This document shows, piece by piece, positions 9,497 to 18,780 of a stretch of DNA of 64,000 nucleotides. Within the stretch, counting starts at the first letter, position 1. Each line of letters begins with the position of its first letter. Origin of the DNA: Candidatus Marithrix sp. Canyon 246. GTDB taxonomy: Bacteria; Pseudomonadota; Gammaproteobacteria; Beggiatoales; Beggiatoaceae. Made by a program: the position numbers and the translations under genes. A model generated the notes under the pieces. It saw nothing but the letters and a program-made list of their open reading frames with translations. It did not search any database and had not been told where the DNA came from. The stretch is from positions 1 through 64,000 of the forward strand of contig NZ_MCBX01000017.1 in assembly GCF_001723685.1 (NCBI RefSeq), written 5' to 3'.

Positions 9497-10837
9497 TTAT
9501 ATTTTCTCCTGTAAGGCGTTTACTATTGTTTCCATTTTCATTCCACGTGATCCTTTAACTAATATTGTTGCATTTGTTGATATTTTTTGTAAATATTTAT
9601 TTAAATCAGCATGTTGTTCAAAATGCTTAGCCCCTTCACCAAAACTATCGGCTGCATTTTTACTTAATTCGCCAATTGTTAATAATGATTCAACTCCAAA
9701 TTCTCGCGCTTGTTTTCCAGCTTGTTGATGGAATTCGACACTTTGACTACCCAGTTCATTCATATCACCTAACACTAAGATCCGTGGCGCATTACTTTGC
9801 TGTAATACCATTAAAGCAGCATTTAAGGAAGTTGGATTAGCATTATAAGTGTCATTAATAATTGTAGAATCATTAATGCCTTTACATAATTGTAAACGCC
9901 CTTTTACTGATTGCATGGTTTCTAAACCATTTTTGATAGTGTTTAAGGAGCAACCACTAGCTAAAGCACATGCACTAGCGGCTAAGGCGTTCATAATATT
10001 ATGTTGCCCGGGTAGGGGTAAATGAATTGTTATATCACCGGTTGGTGTTTTTAAGTTGAAATCACTGCTAGCGGCATTTAATTGTATCTGGGTTGCTTTC
10101 ACATCAGCATCATTTTTTATAGCAAAAGTACTAATAGTATGTGGTGCCGCTAAATCACGCCAAAGTTCAGCATAATCATCATCATTGTTAATAACCGCAA
10201 TACCATCAGCTTGTAAATTAGAAAAAATTTCTCCTTTAGCTAGTGCTACACCTTTAATAGTTTTAAAACCTTCCAAGTGAGCTGGAGCGCATTGGGTAAT
10301 AGTAGCTACATTTGGTGGTGCTAATTGAGTTAAATAGCCAATTTCACCAGCATGATTGGCACCCATCTCAATAACTGCTTGTTGATGTGTCGCGTTTAAA
10401 TTAAATAATGTCAAGGGTACTCCAATATCATTATTGAAATTACCCTGATTAGCTAAAACATTTTCTGCAAAAATAGCGCGTAGCATTTCTTTAGTCGTAG
10501 TTTTACCATTACTGCCAGTAATTGCAACTAATGGTAATTTAAATTGTTCTAACCAAAATTTCGCTAAAGAACCTAAAGCTTTGCGGGTATCATCCACACA
10601 CAAGCAGGGTAAATTACAATCTGCTACTGCTTGTTCAACAATAACCGCGCTGGCTCCATTTTTTTCAGCCACTGATACAAATTTATGCCCATCAAAATTT
10701 TCACCGCGTAAGGCAACATAGATACTTCCCGGTGTAATCTTGCGCGTATCAGTGTTACAACCGGTAAATTTAACATCATCTCCTAATAAAGTTGCATTTA
10801 AAACGGGCGCAACTTCACTTAAATAAAGTTCTATCAT
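9497..10837 (-). CDS. murF: UDP-MurNAc-tripeptide--D-Ala-D-Ala ligase
   Basis: MurF adds D-Ala-D-Ala to UDP-MurNAc-tripeptide in the cytoplasm using ATP. At 446 residues it has the normal length. The Mur-ligase P-loop [11 protein letters not shown] is at about residues 108-118, with [20 protein letters not shown] and the C-terminal [10 protein letters not shown] and VLGDMNELG motifs following. It lies 6 bases downstream of murE and reads into mraY, so the three are almost certainly one transcript. Confidence 0.97.
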   Translation of the reverse strand: MIELYLSEVAPVLNATLLGDDVKFTGCNTDTRKITPGSIYVALRGENFDGHKFVSVAEKNGASAVIVEQAVADCNLPCLCVDDTRKALGSLAKFWLEQFKLPLVAITGSNGKTTTKEMLRAIFAENVLANQGNFNNDIGVPLTLFNLNATHQQAVIEMGANHAGEIGYLTQLAPPNVATITQCAPAHLEGFKTIKGVALAKGEIFSNLQADGIAVINNDDDYAELWRDLAAPHTISTFAIKNDADVKATQIQLNAASSDFNLKTPTGDITIHLPLPGQHNIMNALAASACALASGCSLNTIKNGLETMQSVKGRLQLCKGINDSTIINDTYNANPTSLNAALMVLQQSNAPRILVLGDMNELGSQSVEFHQQAGKQAREFGVESLLTIGELSKNAADSFGEGAKHFEQHADLNKYLQKISTNATILVKGSRGMKMETIVNALQEKI

Positions 10838-10843
10838 AATAAT

Positions 10844-12259
10844 TTATTTTACTAATTCTCTATCACTAAATGGCAAACGCTGATCACCAATTTCTTGATA
10901 ATCTTCATGCCCTTTACCAGCAATTAAAACAATATCATCCACAGTTGCCTGTTGTAGAGCATATTCAATAGCCTGTTTTCGATTAGCTATAACTGCTTCA
11001 GGTTTTGGGCAACCTTGTAATATATCATCAATAATGCTTTGAGAAGTTTCATGACGTGGATTATCATCTGTGATGATAACTTTATCAGCATAAGTTTGTG
11101 CAATTTCACCCATAATTGGGCGTTTACCTTTATCACGATCACCACCACAACCAAATACACACCATAATCTGCCGGTATTATGTTGTTTTAAGGTTAATAA
11201 AGCTTGTTTTAAGGCATCAGGAGTGTGTGAATAGTCAATAATTATGGTGGCTTGATCTGAGCTGCCAAATCGTTCCATACGACCGGCTACTGCTGGTAAG
11301 TTTTTGATTTTTTTCAATAATTCAGATAAAGAATAACCCATATTTAGTAATACTGCTAACACAGCTAAAATATTACTAATATTAAATTCTCCAAACCAAG
11401 GAAAATAACATTGTTCGCCTTGGATTGTAAAAACCGAACCATTATTATCATAACGTTCTATTTTGGCATATAGATCAGCGGATTTATCATGCAGACTGTA
11501 AGTCAATGGTGTTACGGTGCTTGATAAATTACTTAAAATCTGTTGCCCAAAAATATCATCACTATTTATAATAGCAGTTTTTAAATTAGGCATGGTAAAT
11601 AATCGTAACTTAGCTTCACCATAAGCCTGCATAGTTTTATGATAATCCAAATGATCGCGACTTAAATTAGTAAATACCGCAGTATCAAAATTAATTGCAT
11701 TAACCCTGCCTTGCACCAAAGCATGAGATGAAACCTCCATAGCAACTGTTGACGCTTGAAGTTCAGCAAATAAAGCTTGCAAACGAATTGCATCAGGAGT
11801 GGTATGACTAGCGGTTTTCAAATTACCATAAATTCCATAACCCAAAGTACCTAATAAACCACAGTCTGTATTTTGAGTTTGTAATAAATGAGCGATTGCA
11901 TGTGTAATAGAAGTTTTACCATTAGTGCCAGTCACGCCAATCACCTGCATATTATCAGACGGATAATTATAAAAACATGCAGCAATTGCTCCAACTTGCT
12001 CAGACAAATTAGGAATACTGATACAAGGAATACCACCATCTAATTGCTCAATGCCAGCAACAGGTGCTTCTGTTAAAATTGCACTAGCACCTTTTTCTAA
12101 ACTAGACGGAATATAAACTTCCCCATGCTGTTGCGTGCCAGCCAGCGCAAAAAACACATCACCGTTGCCTACTGCGCGACTATCTAAAGTTAAACCGCTA
12201 ATATTACAATCTAACTCATTGGGTAAATCAATCTTTAATAAATTACTTAATAACATCAT
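10844..12259 (-). CDS. murE: UDP-MurNAc-dipeptide--meso-DAP ligase
   Basis: MurE adds the third stem amino acid of peptidoglycan. The protein has 471 residues, with the ATP loop GTNGKTSITHAIA at about residue 111, the UDP-MurNAc-binding TLDSRAV near the start, and the DNPRHE motif near the C-terminus. The DNPR motif marks enzymes that add meso-diaminopimelate, as expected in Gram-negatives. Two adjacent ATGs (12259 and 12256) could start it. In most related genomes ftsI lies upstream; here ycjF does, so the mur cluster is split. Confidence 0.96.
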   Translation of the reverse strand: MMLLSNLLKIDLPNELDCNISGLTLDSRAVGNGDVFFALAGTQQHGEVYIPSSLEKGASAILTEAPVAGIEQLDGGIPCISIPNLSEQVGAIAACFYNYPSDNMQVIGVTGTNGKTSITHAIAHLLQTQNTDCGLLGTLGYGIYGNLKTASHTTPDAIRLQALFAELQASTVAMEVSSHALVQGRVNAINFDTAVFTNLSRDHLDYHKTMQAYGEAKLRLFTMPNLKTAIINSDDIFGQQILSNLSSTVTPLTYSLHDKSADLYAKIERYDNNGSVFTIQGEQCYFPWFGEFNISNILAVLAVLLNMGYSLSELLKKIKNLPAVAGRMERFGSSDQATIIIDYSHTPDALKQALLTLKQHNTGRLWCVFGCGGDRDKGKRPIMGEIAQTYADKVIITDDNPRHETSQSIIDDILQGCPKPEAVIANRKQAIEYALQQATVDDIVLIAGKGHEDYQEIGDQRLPFSDRELVK

Positions 12260-12412
12260 ATTTTTTCTCGTTTACTTGACATTGGAGCGCACTATCTTAT
12301 ACATAACTCTATAAATAATTTAAATAACATGATATTTTGTACATAAAAACTTATGTATAACGATGAATGCTGGAGCGTGGGATACGCAGTCAGCGCAAGC
12401 TAACGAGATAAG

Positions 12413-13447
12413 TTAGGATTTAGTTTTAGTTTCAAATGCCCCTTTAAGTGAAGACATAACTTCGCGACGTATTTCTTTTAAGCGTGGTTTTTCGTCTTCC
12501 ATAAAGGGTAGTGGGCGACAAGCATTCATTGCATGAATACCAAGTCGTGCTGTTAATATACCTGCACCTAAGCCTTGTGCGATTTGAGTTGACATTACTG
12601 ATAATACTGAACCGCCTAAAATTTCAGCAGTTCCATCGGCAACTGTTTCACTTACATCAGCGTAAATAAGATTTTGTATAACTGTAAACATTAAGCTCAT
12701 TGAGCCGAAAAATCCGGGTTTACCACCATAAAGTGTAGCAATTTCTCTAATAATACGCACATTACGCCACAAAGTTAAAATGATATCTAATAATGCAATC
12801 TGACTGATCATAACCAATAATGCTGTTTCTTTAGAACCTTTGGTAACTATTTGATATGCTTGTTGATCTATATCGTGCATAACTTTATTAGAAAACAATG
12901 CACACATTTCTCTATCATGATGGCTGTCATTAATACTAATATTAAAACGATCTAAACGATTTCTAAAACTTAAATCTTCGTTATAAAATAATGCTATATT
13001 ATTTAAATAGCTTTTAGCATTACCATAAGCATTATTTGTAATAATTTGTTGCCCTTCTTGTTGTAAATTTGAAACAGTGCGTAATCTACGTATTTTTTGA
13101 ATAGCTTGCCCAGTTAATGCTAAACTAGTTCCACATATAATAACTATTAAAAAGGAAAATACTGTACCTAATATAAAACTATTATTATACTGTTCTATGA
13201 TAAAATTATAGCTATCCACTAATAGCATTAAAGCTAATAATCCACTTAATGAGGTTGCTAACCATAACCAAGCAGAATGTTTTGGAACGATTGGAGTAGT
13301 AGTGATTGTATCTTCATGTGATTGATCAGTTTCTAACTGAATATCATCAGGTAAAATAACTGGTGGAGTATAATCTAAAGTAACTTTGGCTTTATCTTCA
13401 GGGATAATTTCTACTGTATCTAAATCAAAATAAATTGCTGTATTCAT
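12413..13447 (-). CDS. ycjF: YcjF-type membrane protein (DUF697/TIGR01620)
   Basis: This is an inner-membrane protein of the YcjF family, usually encoded with the YcjX GTPase-like protein and linked to envelope stress. The start was set at ATG 13447 (MNTAIYFDLDTVEIIPED) because the open frame further upstream overlaps the divergent receiver gene. Two membrane spans lie at about residues 65-115. The C-terminal DUF697 region includes LLVMISQIALLDIILTLWRN, YGGKPGFFGSMSLM and QGLGAGILTARLGIHAMNACRPLPF. No ycjX is present beside it. 12260-12412 upstream of murE holds no gene. Confidence 0.85.
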   Translation of the reverse strand: MNTAIYFDLDTVEIIPEDKAKVTLDYTPPVILPDDIQLETDQSHEDTITTTPIVPKHSAWLWLATSLSGLLALMLLVDSYNFIIEQYNNSFILGTVFSFLIVIICGTSLALTGQAIQKIRRLRTVSNLQQEGQQIITNNAYGNAKSYLNNIALFYNEDLSFRNRLDRFNISINDSHHDREMCALFSNKVMHDIDQQAYQIVTKGSKETALLVMISQIALLDIILTLWRNVRIIREIATLYGGKPGFFGSMSLMFTVIQNLIYADVSETVADGTAEILGGSVLSVMSTQIAQGLGAGILTARLGIHAMNACRPLPFMEDEKPRLKEIRREVMSSLKGAFETKTKS

Positions 13448-13478
13448 AATAATATAGTGTACATAAAGGAAAAAAATA

Positions 13479-13841
13479 ATGATTAATAAAATTCTTGCTG
13501 TTGATGACTCAAAAGTAGATCTAACTAATATAGAGAATATCATAACTGAAGCTGGTTATGAAGTTGTTACGGCTTCTTCAGGCAAAGAAGCAATTGAAAA
13601 GGCAACTGCTGAACTTCCAGATTTAATTTTTATGGATGTTATAATGCAAAAAATGGATGGTTATCAAGCATGTAGGGTATTAAATGAGAATGATCAGACT
13701 AAAGATATTCCTATTATTTTTGTGACTTGCAAGGGTCAAAAGGCAGATCGTATCTGGGCTAAAATGACAGGGGGTAAAGGTTTAGTACAAAAACCTTATA
13801 CCCCAAAAGAAATTATTGATGAAATTGATAAATTAGTTTAA
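13479..13841 (+). CDS. Single-domain response regulator, PilH-like
   Basis: A stand-alone receiver domain of 120 residues. Seen: the acidic pair D9-D10 (ILAVDDS), phosphoacceptor D53 (LIFMDVIM), T83 (FVTCK) and K105 (LVQKPYTP). The loop [12 protein letters not shown] resembles PilH/twitching-motility receivers (NQKADRxW). No output domain is present. It is divergent from ycjF, with 31 bases between the start codons, and its stop overlaps the gcvPA stop on the opposite strand. A motility role is inference; no other pil gene is in the window. Confidence 0.85.
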   Translation: MINKILAVDDSKVDLTNIENIITEAGYEVVTASSGKEAIEKATAELPDLIFMDVIMQKMDGYQACRVLNENDQTKDIPIIFVTCKGQKADRIWAKMTGGKGLVQKPYTPKEIIDEIDKLV

Positions 13842-15157
13842 TTCATTATGTTGTCTAATATTTCAACATAGTTATCTATTTCTGTTTCAGTACGCATTTC
13901 GGTAGCACATACTAATAAGGTATTGTCTGTTAGCTTATATCCACCTAAAATATTATTTTTTAATAATTGGTTTAAAACATCATCTACGGGTTTGTTTAAC
14001 TTTAATACACATTCATGAAAAAATGGTGCATTAAAAACACGACTTATTCCGTTAATATTTGATAGTTTTTCTACTAATTCACTGGTATTAGTGTGACATT
14101 TTAAAGCTACTCGTTCTAAACCTTCAGTTCCTAATATTGCGGTATGAATGGTAGCTGCTGTTACCATTAAGCCTTGATTAGTACAGATATTAGAAGTTGC
14201 TTTAGAGCGACGAATATGTTGTTCACGAGCTTGTAGAGTTAAAGTATAACCAGTTTTACCTTCTAAATCAACTGTGCGCCCAACAATGCGCCCGGGCATT
14301 TGACGTACATAAGCTTTTTTGCAACACATAAACCCAAAATATGGTCCGCCTCCCGATAAAGGAATACCTAAAGCTTGCCCTTCGCCACAGGCAATATCGG
14401 CACCTTTAGTACCCCATTCACCGGGGGGGGATAATGTAGCAATTGCTAATGGATTTACCACTGCTATTACTAATAAACCTTGTTTATGCGCCCAATCAGT
14501 TAATTCATCTACTGCTTCTAAGCCACCAAAAAAATTGGGTTGTGGAATCACTAAAGCCGCTGCATCAGATGTGTTAATATCCAGATTAATAGTGCCAGTT
14601 TTAGGATCATAAGGTATTTCAATCATAGAAATACCTTGATTTTTCACAATGGTATTGACAACTTGCCTATAAACAGGATTTACCGTTGTTGGCATTAAAA
14701 TCTGTTTTGCCTTTGCCTTTTTCAGCCGCACCGCCATTAAAACCGCTTCTGCTAATCCAGATGCTCCATCATATAAAGACGCATTAGAAACTTCCATAGC
14801 GGTTAAATTAACCATCATACTTTGAAATTCATATAATAATTGCAAAGTACCTTGGCTGGCTTCAGCTTGATAAGGTGTATAAGCTGAATAAAATTCACCA
14901 CGTGTAGTGATTTCCCAAACAGCGGCTGGAATATGATGCTCATAAGCACCAGCACCAACAAAACAAGTTGGTGTTGGAGTAGCGCGTTGCTGCATTAATT
15001 GTGCAACTTCCATTTCTGTTAATGCAGTTGGAATTTTTTCTAAATTGCCACAACGTAAATCCGCTGGAATTTCATCAAATAAATCCTCAATGCTATTGGC
15101 ACCAATAGCATCGAGCATACTTGTAATGTCATTCTTCGTGTGAGGTATGTATGGCAT
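13838..15157 (-). CDS. gcvPA: Glycine dehydrogenase (decarboxylating) subunit 1
   Basis: This is the N-terminal half-protein of the two-subunit P-protein of the glycine cleavage system, which decarboxylates glycine and loads the aminomethyl group on GcvH. The 439-residue length fits the family. It opens with [19 protein letters not shown] and contains [15 protein letters not shown], the conserved [20 protein letters not shown] and NASLYDG. The pyridoxal-phosphate lysine is carried by subunit 2 (GcvPB), which is not in this window. The start overlaps the end of gcvH by 29 bases, and the stop overlaps the convergent receiver gene. Confidence 0.95.
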   Translation of the reverse strand: MPYIPHTKNDITSMLDAIGANSIEDLFDEIPADLRCGNLEKIPTALTEMEVAQLMQQRATPTPTCFVGAGAYEHHIPAAVWEITTRGEFYSAYTPYQAEASQGTLQLLYEFQSMMVNLTAMEVSNASLYDGASGLAEAVLMAVRLKKAKAKQILMPTTVNPVYRQVVNTIVKNQGISMIEIPYDPKTGTINLDINTSDAAALVIPQPNFFGGLEAVDELTDWAHKQGLLVIAVVNPLAIATLSPPGEWGTKGADIACGEGQALGIPLSGGGPYFGFMCCKKAYVRQMPGRIVGRTVDLEGKTGYTLTLQAREQHIRRSKATSNICTNQGLMVTAATIHTAILGTEGLERVALKCHTNTSELVEKLSNINGISRVFNAPFFHECVLKLNKPVDDVLNQLLKNNILGGYKLTDNTLLVCATEMRTETEIDNYVEILDNIMN

Positions 15158-15515
15158 ATTGTTCAGCGTTCATTAAATTGTCTAAAACTTCACTTGATTT
15201 GATTTTAAATAACCAAGCTTCTTCATATGGGCTACTATTAGCTAATTCTGGGGAATCATTTAATGATTGATTAATTGCAATGATTTCACCTGATAATGGG
15301 CTATATACATCTCCAGCAGCCTTAACTGATTCAATTACTACAACTTCTGTTCCAGCAGTGACTTGATTATTCAATTCTGGTAATTCAATAAAAACTATAT
15401 CGCCTAAACGCTCTTGAGCATGATCAGTAATACCTACTGTTACTGTATCATCATCTTCAACACGTACCCATTCATGAGTTTTGGTATATTTTAATTCTTG
15501 AGGTATATTGTTCAT
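15129..15515 (-). CDS. gcvH: Glycine cleavage system H protein
   Basis: GcvH is the lipoyl carrier that shuttles the aminomethyl intermediate between P, T and L proteins. It has 128 residues, begins [17 protein letters not shown], and carries the lipoylated lysine in [12 protein letters not shown] (K65). The family C-terminal [10 protein letters not shown] follows. It lies between gcvT and gcvPA in one operon (order gcvT, gcvH, gcvPA). Confidence 0.96.
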   Translation of the reverse strand: MNNIPQELKYTKTHEWVRVEDDDTVTVGITDHAQERLGDIVFIELPELNNQVTAGTEVVVIESVKAAGDVYSPLSGEIIAINQSLNDSPELANSSPYEEAWLFKIKSSEVLDNLMNAEQYAIHTSHEE

Positions 15516-15530
15516 AATATTTACTATAAA

Positions 15531-16598
15531 TTAAACAAAAATTTTACCATTTCTAACAAATGGTGGTTTAACTACTTTTGCCACTAATTGTTTATTACGT
15601 ATTGTCACCAGAACTTGTTCATATTTGCCTGCTGGTACACGTGCAAAAGCTATAGACTTTCCAATAGTAGGTGAAAAAGTGCCACTGGTTATTTGTCCAA
15701 TACCACCGCCTTCAACGGTAACAGTTTGATGCCCACGTAATACTCCGCCTTTCTGTTCTAATACTAAGGCGATCATAATGTCATGATCTGCGCTTGTTTC
15801 TAAAGCTTTGCGCCCAATAAAATCTCGATTTTCAGGCTTAAAAGCCACTGTCCAACTTAAACCAGATTCTAAAGGAGAATAATTCTCATCCATATCAATT
15901 CCATATAGATTCATACCAGCTTCGAGTCTTAAAGTATCGCGAGCAGCTAAACCAATTGGCGCGACATCAGCGGCTAATAATGCTTCCCATAATTCAGGTG
16001 CTTTTTCTCCGGGTAATATGATTTCAAAACCATCTTCACCAGTGTAGCCAGTACGCCCAACAAAGAATTCATCATTCCAAGTTGCATAAAAAGGTGCAAG
16101 TTCTTGTACATCTATTGGTAATAAAGACCTTACTTTTTCGCGTGCAAGAGGTCCTTGTACCGCAATCATGGCTAAATCATCACGTTGTTTGACATCAACT
16201 TTAAAATCTGTAGCATGTTTTGTAATCCAAGCCACATCTTTTTCCGTTGTAGCAGCATTAACAACTACACGGAATTGAGTATCTGATACCAAATAAACAA
16301 TTAAGTCATCAATGACACCACCATTTTCATTCAACATGCAACTATAGAGGGCTTTACCGATATTTTTCAAGCGTGCAATATCATTCGCTAACAAATAAGC
16401 TAACAAATCACGCGCTTTTTCTCCTTCCAAATCAACTACAGTCATATGTGAAACATCAAACATACCCGCAGATTTACGAACTTGATGATGTTCAGTGACT
16501 TGAGAACAATAATTTAAAGGCATATCCCAGCCGCCAAAATCGACGATTTTAGCATTTAATTTTAAATGGTTATTGTATAAATAAGTTTTTTTGCCCAT
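15531..16598 (-). CDS. gcvT: Aminomethyltransferase (glycine cleavage T protein)
   Basis: GcvT transfers the methylene unit from GcvH to tetrahydrofolate and releases ammonia. The protein has 355 residues. Seen: the folate-binding start DFGGWDMPLNY, MFDVSHMTVVDLEG, the GRTGYTGEDGFEIILP motif, LRLEAGMNLYG and the C-terminal OB-like domain with ITSGTFSPTIGKSIAFARV. It is the first gene of the gcv operon. I saw no glycine riboswitch-like structure between it and the tRNA terminator upstream. Confidence 0.96.
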   Translation of the reverse strand: MGKKTYLYNNHLKLNAKIVDFGGWDMPLNYCSQVTEHHQVRKSAGMFDVSHMTVVDLEGEKARDLLAYLLANDIARLKNIGKALYSCMLNENGGVIDDLIVYLVSDTQFRVVVNAATTEKDVAWITKHATDFKVDVKQRDDLAMIAVQGPLAREKVRSLLPIDVQELAPFYATWNDEFFVGRTGYTGEDGFEIILPGEKAPELWEALLAADVAPIGLAARDTLRLEAGMNLYGIDMDENYSPLESGLSWTVAFKPENRDFIGRKALETSADHDIMIALVLEQKGGVLRGHQTVTVEGGGIGQITSGTFSPTIGKSIAFARVPAGKYEQVLVTIRNKQLVAKVVKPPFVRNGKIFV

Positions 16599-16682
16599 GT
16601 AATAATCCTGAGTAAATTGCTTTGTTATTATAACATGGTGTTGAAAATGTTGAAGATGTTTATGGAAGTAATATTGAGGGAT

Positions 16683-16713
16683 AAAAAAAATGCCTCATCT
16701 GTCAGATGAAGCA
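16683..16713 (-). terminator. Intrinsic terminator downstream of tRNA-Thr
   Basis: On the minus strand TGCTTCATCT - GAC - AGATGAGGCA forms a 10-bp stem (one G-U pair) followed directly by a run of eight T. It sits about 40 bases after the tRNA 3' end. Confidence 0.85.
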
Positions 16714-16755
16714 TTATGACTAGACTACAAAGGAGGAATGTCATGAAAAAATTTA

Positions 16756-16831
<76 letters not shown>

Positions 16832-16868
16832 AAAAAGCAAGGGGAACGTTTGCAAACGCTGACCCCTT
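16832..16868 (-). terminator. Hairpin after ppa, abutting the tRNA-Thr 5' end
   Basis: The minus strand has AAGGGG ... CCCCTT enclosing a second palindrome (CGTTTGCAAACG), followed by GCTTTTT. It resembles an intrinsic terminator for ppa. Its T-tract runs into the first base of the tRNA, leaving no room for a tRNA promoter between them, so the tRNA may depend on read-through or on a promoter overlapping this hairpin. Confidence 0.5.
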
Positions 16869-16937
16869 TTATCGAAAGAACCAATGGAGATCGGTGAGTA
16901 TAATAATCGAATAGAAAAAAAAATGCAAGAGTTTTTT

Positions 16938-17486
16938 TTAAAAATTTGGTTTTTCTTTTAGTTGATTAAAACGTTTTACTGAGTCATTAATTTCTTGTTT
17001 AGCTGCATCAACATCAGCCCAACCATCAATTTTTACCCATTTATTATCTTCTAAATCTTTGTAATGTTCAAAGAAATGAGAAATTTGTTTTAATAACATT
17101 TCTGGTAAATCATTAATACTATTTGTATTTTTATACAAACCACAAAGTTTAGTGATAGGCACAGCTAATATTTTAGCATCTCCACCTGATTCATCAGTCA
17201 TATTTAATACCCCAACTGGGCGACAACGAATAACTGAGCCACTAATAAGCGGTATGGGTGTTACAACTAACACATCTGCTGGATCACCATCTTCTGATAA
17301 TGTATGTGGAATATAACCATAATTACATGGATAATACATAGCTGTATTCATGAATCTATCCACAAACATAGCTCCAGTATCTTTATCAACCTCGTATTTT
17401 ACAGGGTCACTATGAGAAGGGATTTCAATAATAACATTAATATTATCAGGTACATTCTCTCCTGATGAAACTCTATCTAAATTCAA
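16938..17486 (-). CDS. ppa: Inorganic pyrophosphatase (family I)
   Basis: This enzyme hydrolyses pyrophosphate to phosphate in the cytoplasm, pulling biosynthetic reactions forward. It has 182 residues with the family I signature DGDPADVLV. Conserved metal and substrate residues sit in [36 protein letters not shown] and GDAKILAVP, and the C-terminal [20 protein letters not shown] is also typical. It is divergent from the antiporter cluster. Confidence 0.97.
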   Translation of the reverse strand: MNLDRVSSGENVPDNINVIIEIPSHSDPVKYEVDKDTGAMFVDRFMNTAMYYPCNYGYIPHTLSEDGDPADVLVVTPIPLISGSVIRCRPVGVLNMTDESGGDAKILAVPITKLCGLYKNTNSINDLPEMLLKQISHFFEHYKDLEDNKWVKIDGWADVDAAKQEINDSVKRFNQLKEKPNF

Positions 17487-17549
17487 AGTATCTTATTCCT
17501 ATCTAAGTAAAATATACTATAATACTACGTTTATCATTTGGAGTTCAAA

Positions 17550-17795
17550 ATGAATTTTGAATCATTATTTGATGGTATTTTAGCATTATCCTTATTGTGG
17601 ATTGCGTGGCAAACACTTACGATTCGTGATTTATTTAGAGCAGTTATATTATTTATAGTATATGGATTATTAATGGCATTGACATGGATACGTTTTTCAG
17701 CACCTGATGTCGCTATAGCTTATTTAGCGATTGGCGTTGGTTTTACTGGGGTATTATTCTTGGATATTTTACGTGATATAAGAGAATCTTTATAA
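17550..17795 (+). CDS. Mrp/Mbh-type antiporter subunit, MbhD-like (DUF4040)
   Basis: An 81-residue membrane protein with about three hydrophobic spans. The segment RDLFRAVILFIVYGLLMALTW and the following SAPDVAIAYLAIGVGFTGVLFLD are typical of the MbhD/DUF4040 module, which in Mrp complexes forms the C-terminal part of MrpA. ATG 17550 is preferred because GGAG lies 7 bases upstream; an in-frame TTG at 17538 is unlikely. It abuts the next gene with no gap. The role in cation/proton exchange follows from the family. Confidence 0.8.
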   Translation: MNFESLFDGILALSLLWIAWQTLTIRDLFRAVILFIVYGLLMALTWIRFSAPDVAIAYLAIGVGFTGVLFLDILRDIRESL

Positions 17796-18455
17796 ATGTC
17801 TATTTATTCTGTAAAACTCATTTTTATTATATTGTTACTGTCTATATTGGAACTTGGCTTAGCTTCTGCTGTTTTATTTATGCCAGATGCTCCTACAATA
17901 AATTTAACAGAAGTAATGCACGAGCAATTGGCTACTACTAATATGACTAATTCGCTAAGTGCGATTATAGTTCATTTTCGTAGTTATGATATTTTATTAT
18001 CAATTAGCTGTTTATTTATAGCCATTGTAGGTATATGGACTATTTTTTATAGTACACCGATTATAGAAAAGACAGAGTATGATTATGATACTCCTTTAAT
18101 GCAGGATTTTCCACGATTGATATTGTTAGTTATTTTTGTTGTAACTATAGCTTATATTCTGTGGAGAGGTGCTGAATTAGCAATCATTGCATTTCATATC
18201 GGAGCAGTTTTAGCTGGTATTGCTTTATTCATACGTTTAAAGCAGGCTACAAAACCACAAATCAAAAATTGTATATTTGTACGCTTAGTTTTAAGTAGCG
18301 GCTTATTGGTATTTGCGACTATTGCGTTTAGTGTAACCGCTGCTGGCTATGAATTCTCTAATAGCTTAATATTATTAACAGAACTATCTATCATAATATT
18401 AATAGCATTTAGTTTATTAATATTTTTTATGGCTAGACCAAATATGAATAATTAA
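17796..18455 (+). CDS. Mrp-like Na+/H+ antiporter subunit B (MnhB-like)
   Basis: A 219-residue membrane protein with about six hydrophobic spans. The N-terminal part resembles MbhE and the C-terminal part the MnhB/MrpB domain: the RGAELAIIAFHIGAVLAG stretch occupies the place of the usual GADxPGGGFxxGAVLA motif. The glycine/proline-rich core of that motif is replaced by hydrophobic residues, which is odd. It starts immediately after the upstream stop and ends 4 bases before the NuoK-like gene. Confidence 0.75.
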   Translation: MSIYSVKLIFIILLLSILELGLASAVLFMPDAPTINLTEVMHEQLATTNMTNSLSAIIVHFRSYDILLSISCLFIAIVGIWTIFYSTPIIEKTEYDYDTPLMQDFPRLILLVIFVVTIAYILWRGAELAIIAFHIGAVLAGIALFIRLKQATKPQIKNCIFVRLVLSSGLLVFATIAFSVTAAGYEFSNSLILLTELSIIILIAFSLLIFFMARPNMNN

Positions 18456-18459
18456 TAAC

Positions 18460-18780
18460 ATGGCAGATTTTGTTTTTTTACCTTTAGTTAGTATGGGTGT
18501 ATTCACCATTGGTGTATATGCGTTAATTCTTGACACTGATCTTTTACGCAAAATTATGGCTTTAAATTTTATGGCTAGTAGCGTATTTTTACTATTAATT
18601 TCAATTTCTTCACGTTCTCAGCCAGCGGTAGATGCTATACCACATGGATTTATTTTAGTAGCTATTGTAATTATGGTGAGTTTGACAGCATTAGCTTTAA
18701 TGTTAGCGCGACGTATTTATCAAATTACTGGACAATTATATTTATTGGAAGATGAGAATGAGACGGGAGAACCTTTATGA
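18460..18780 (+). CDS. Mrp-like antiporter subunit C (NuoK-like)
   Basis: A 106-residue protein with three spans, homologous to MrpC/MnhC and NuoK. The family features IMALNFMASSVFLLLIS, a buried acidic/basic pattern, and IPHGFILVAIVIMVSLTALALMLARRIY are visible. Its TGA overlaps the next ATG in an ATGA arrangement, pointing to translational coupling. Confidence 0.85.
   Translation: MADFVFLPLVSMGVFTIGVYALILDTDLLRKIMALNFMASSVFLLLISISSRSQPAVDAIPHGFILVAIVIMVSLTALALMLARRIYQITGQLYLLEDENETGEPL

Noticed and set aside
13448-13543. N-terminal extension of YcjF to 13543
   Set aside because: It would overlap the divergent receiver gene and adds sequence unlike the family; ATG 13447 fits better.
16599-16682. 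Glycine riboswitch upstream of gcvT
   Set aside because: The space between gcvT and the tRNA terminator is short and shows no paired aptamer-like stems.
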